A stretch of DNA of 6,093 bases from JAAYWY01 sp050945275 (GTDB lineage: Bacteria; Bacillota; DTU030; DUMP01): positions 1-6,093 of the forward strand of contig JBMNSQ010000104.1 of NCBI GenBank assembly GCA_050945275.1. Reading direction: 5' to 3'. The position numbers were made by a program, and so were the translations under genes. A model generated the notes under the pieces. It made no database searches. It saw only the letters and a list, made by a program, of their open reading frames with translations, and was not told the origin of the DNA. Of this stretch, positions 4,781 through 6,093 are shown in pieces (within the stretch, counting starts at the first letter, position 1; each line of letters starts with the position of its first letter).

Positions 4781-5848
4781 ATGCGGGATGTTCTGCAGAA
4801 TATGGCCCAGTATGACCACGAACAGATTTTGTTCGGGTACGACAAAGTTTCTGGACTAAAATGTATCATCGCTATTCACGATACAACACTGGGACCGGCC
4901 CTGGGCGGACTTAGAATTTGGCCGTACAAGAGCGAAGACGAAGCCTTGTTTGACGTGTTACGCTTATCTGTGGGCATGACTTATAAGAATGCGGCCATGG
5001 GATTAGACTTTGGTGGGGCTAAGGGCGTAATGATCCACGATCCGAATACTGAAAAACCGGAAGAGCTAATGCGGGCTTTCGGCCGCATGGTTAACAGCCT
5101 GGGAGGACGTTATTATACCGCCGAAGATGTGGGCACCACGCTAGATGACTTAGTTTATGTTCGTAAAGAAACTCCGTTTGTAGCAGGCCTTCCAGGAACC
5201 TCCGGCAATCCGTCACCGGTTACCGGTTGGGGTGTCTATAATGCCATGAAGGCTACTGCCAAACGTATTTGGGATAGCGATTGTCTCAAGGATAAGAAAG
5301 TGGCTGTTCAAGGTTGCGGTAACGTTGGTCTTAGCCTGATCGAACACCTTCTCGAAGAAGGGGCCATTGTCTACGCCACCGATATGTTTGAGAATAAAGT
5401 AGAGCAAGCCAAAGCGCTTGGCGCTACCCCAGTGGAGATGGACAAGATTTATGATGTCGACGCCGATATCTTTGCCCCGTGCGCCTTAGGCGGTATCTTG
5501 AATGACGATACTATTCCCCGGTTGAAGGTCAAGGGCATTTGCGGTTCGGCTAACAACCAACTATTGGAGCCGCGTCATGGTGAAGCTGTAGCTGACCGTG
5601 GCATCCTATATTCGCCCGACTTTATTGTTAACGGCGGCGGTGTGATCAACTGTGCCGAAGAGTTTGCTCCTGGTGGTTATAATAAGGAGCAGGCTCTAAA
5701 GAGAGCTGCTGGTATTTACGATATTTTACTTAAGATTTATGCTTTGGCTGATGAGAAAGAGATTTTACCATACGAAGCAGCCAACTTTTACGCCGAAGAA
5801 CGGATTAGAAAAGCTCTGGAGCAAAAGAGGATGTATTTCCGTAAGTAA
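4781..5848 (+). CDS. Leucine dehydrogenase (branched-chain amino acid dehydrogenase)
   Basis: A 355-aa NAD-dependent amino acid dehydrogenase of the Glu/Leu/Phe/Val family, close to the ~365-aa length of Bacillus leucine dehydrogenases. It reversibly deaminates leucine, valine and isoleucine to 2-oxo acids, the first step of branched-chain catabolism, in the cytoplasm. The N-terminal catalytic domain shows IAIHDTTLGPALGGLRIWPY (30-49), substrate-binding K69 in GMTYKNAA, catalytic K81 in GGAKGV and D116 in TAEDVGTT. The C-terminal Rossmann domain has GCGNVG (178-183) and D201 at the end of the second strand, which favours NAD over NADP. Later motifs are FAPCALGGILND, GSANNQL and PDFIVNGGGVIN. 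GGAKGV replaces the more usual GGGK-V. It is transcribed from the sigma-54 promoter upstream and followed at once by a strong terminator, so probably monocistronic. Valine dehydrogenase is the nearest alternative specificity. Confidence 0.93.
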   Translation: MRDVLQNMAQYDHEQILFGYDKVSGLKCIIAIHDTTLGPALGGLRIWPYKSEDEALFDVLRLSVGMTYKNAAMGLDFGGAKGVMIHDPNTEKPEELMRAFGRMVNSLGGRYYTAEDVGTTLDDLVYVRKETPFVAGLPGTSGNPSPVTGWGVYNAMKATAKRIWDSDCLKDKKVAVQGCGNVGLSLIEHLLEEGAIVYATDMFENKVEQAKALGATPVEMDKIYDVDADIFAPCALGGILNDDTIPRLKVKGICGSANNQLLEPRHGEAVADRGILYSPDFIVNGGGVINCAEEFAPGGYNKEQALKRAAGIYDILLKIYALADEKEILPYEAANFYAEERIRKALEQKRMYFRK

Positions 5849-5873
5849 CCAGCTTTCTAAGTTATAAGTTTTT

Positions 5874-5918
5874 GGGCTCTGCTAGCTTTGGGCTTAGCTG
5901 GTGGGGCCCGTTTTTATT
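5874..5918 (+). terminator. Intrinsic terminator of leucine dehydrogenase
   Basis: Bases 5874-5887 pair with 5896-5909 without bulges (14 pairs, four of them G-U), opening with GGGC/GCCC and closing on an 8-base loop, then GTTTTTATT. It starts 25 bases after the stop codon. The T-run exists only on the plus strand, so it is not a good terminator for the convergent gene, whose stop codon (5914-5916) lies in the T-run. Confidence 0.9.
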
Positions 5919-6093
5919 GCAAAAAGCGGGGTCCGGCTCCGTGGCCGCGTCTCATTTTGCCGTTGTAAAAACCGTAACCGGGACATTGATAGTTGTTTTC
6001 TTTCATCCAGTTATGGTGCTCGTCGGCTCGTTCTTTGATTATGTTACCTTGTTCGGGAGTAATCTGGCCCATGCTAACCCTAACATCAATGAT
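5914..6093 (-). CDS. DUF2680-like small protein, 3' end (partial)
   Basis: Reading the complement from 6093, a frame stays open for 59 codons and ends at TAA (complement of 5914-5916); the 5' end is outside the window. The visible residues include SMGQITPEQGNIIKERADEH, then HNWMKENNYQCPGYGFYNGK and a tail MRRGHGAGPRF. The pattern of a short helical segment 'G-x-ITxEQ-x-x-x-I-x-ERxDEH' followed by a Gly/His/Arg-rich end with CPG resembles DUF2680-type proteins of Firmicutes, which are usually small and often exported. An ATG (complement of 6070-6072) is internal to the similarity and probably not the start. The gene is convergent with leucine dehydrogenase and its stop codon lies inside that gene's terminator T-run. 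Coding potential: likely. Family: moderate. Function: unknown; His/Cys could bind metal. Confidence 0.65.
   Translation of the reverse strand: MIDVRVSMGQITPEQGNIIKERADEHHNWMKENNYQCPGYGFYNGKMRRGHGAGPRFLQ

Overview
The window looks like chromosomal DNA of an anaerobic, low-to-mid GC Firmicute of the class Clostridia. This rests on family-level resemblance: an S-layer-homology (SLH) protein, a ResD-like response regulator with its kinase, a DUF3842 protein, an ECF-type S component, a leucine dehydrogenase behind a -24/-12 promoter, purine-rich Shine-Dalgarno sites, and GTG used as a start. No species is claimed.

Layout, left to right. Positions 1-423 are the 3' end of a surface protein: a last SLH repeat plus a small C-terminal domain. 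A 341-base gap follows with two hairpins, one a perfect 14-bp stem. Positions 765-3252 hold a two-component operon: a ResD/OmpR-type regulator, then, one base later, a 595-aa membrane kinase with sensor, HAMP, PAS, HisKA and HATPase regions. A repeat-rich 157-base leader precedes a DUF3842 protein (3410-3826). A strong hairpin (3848-3881) ends just before the ribosome binding site of a small membrane protein of the ECF transporter S-component type (3906-4427).

The most notable part is the 353-base gap 4428-4780. It contains a near-perfect sigma-54 promoter (4643-4660). About 200 bases further upstream is a compact cluster of TGCAG/CTGCA half-sites, placed as an enhancer for a bacterial enhancer-binding protein would be. 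The promoter drives leucine dehydrogenase (4781-5848). A strong intrinsic terminator follows directly, so this appears to be a single-gene unit. Sigma-54 control of branched-chain amino acid catabolism is known from the Bacillus bkd operon (SigL with BkdR), so the arrangement makes biological sense.

At the right edge the minus strand carries the 3' end of another gene (complement of 5914-6093), convergent with leucine dehydrogenase. Its Gly/His/Cys-rich tail resembles DUF2680-type small proteins.

I see no mobile element, CRISPR array, tRNA or rRNA. The region reads as ordinary core chromosome; the regulatory architecture between genes is its most interesting content.
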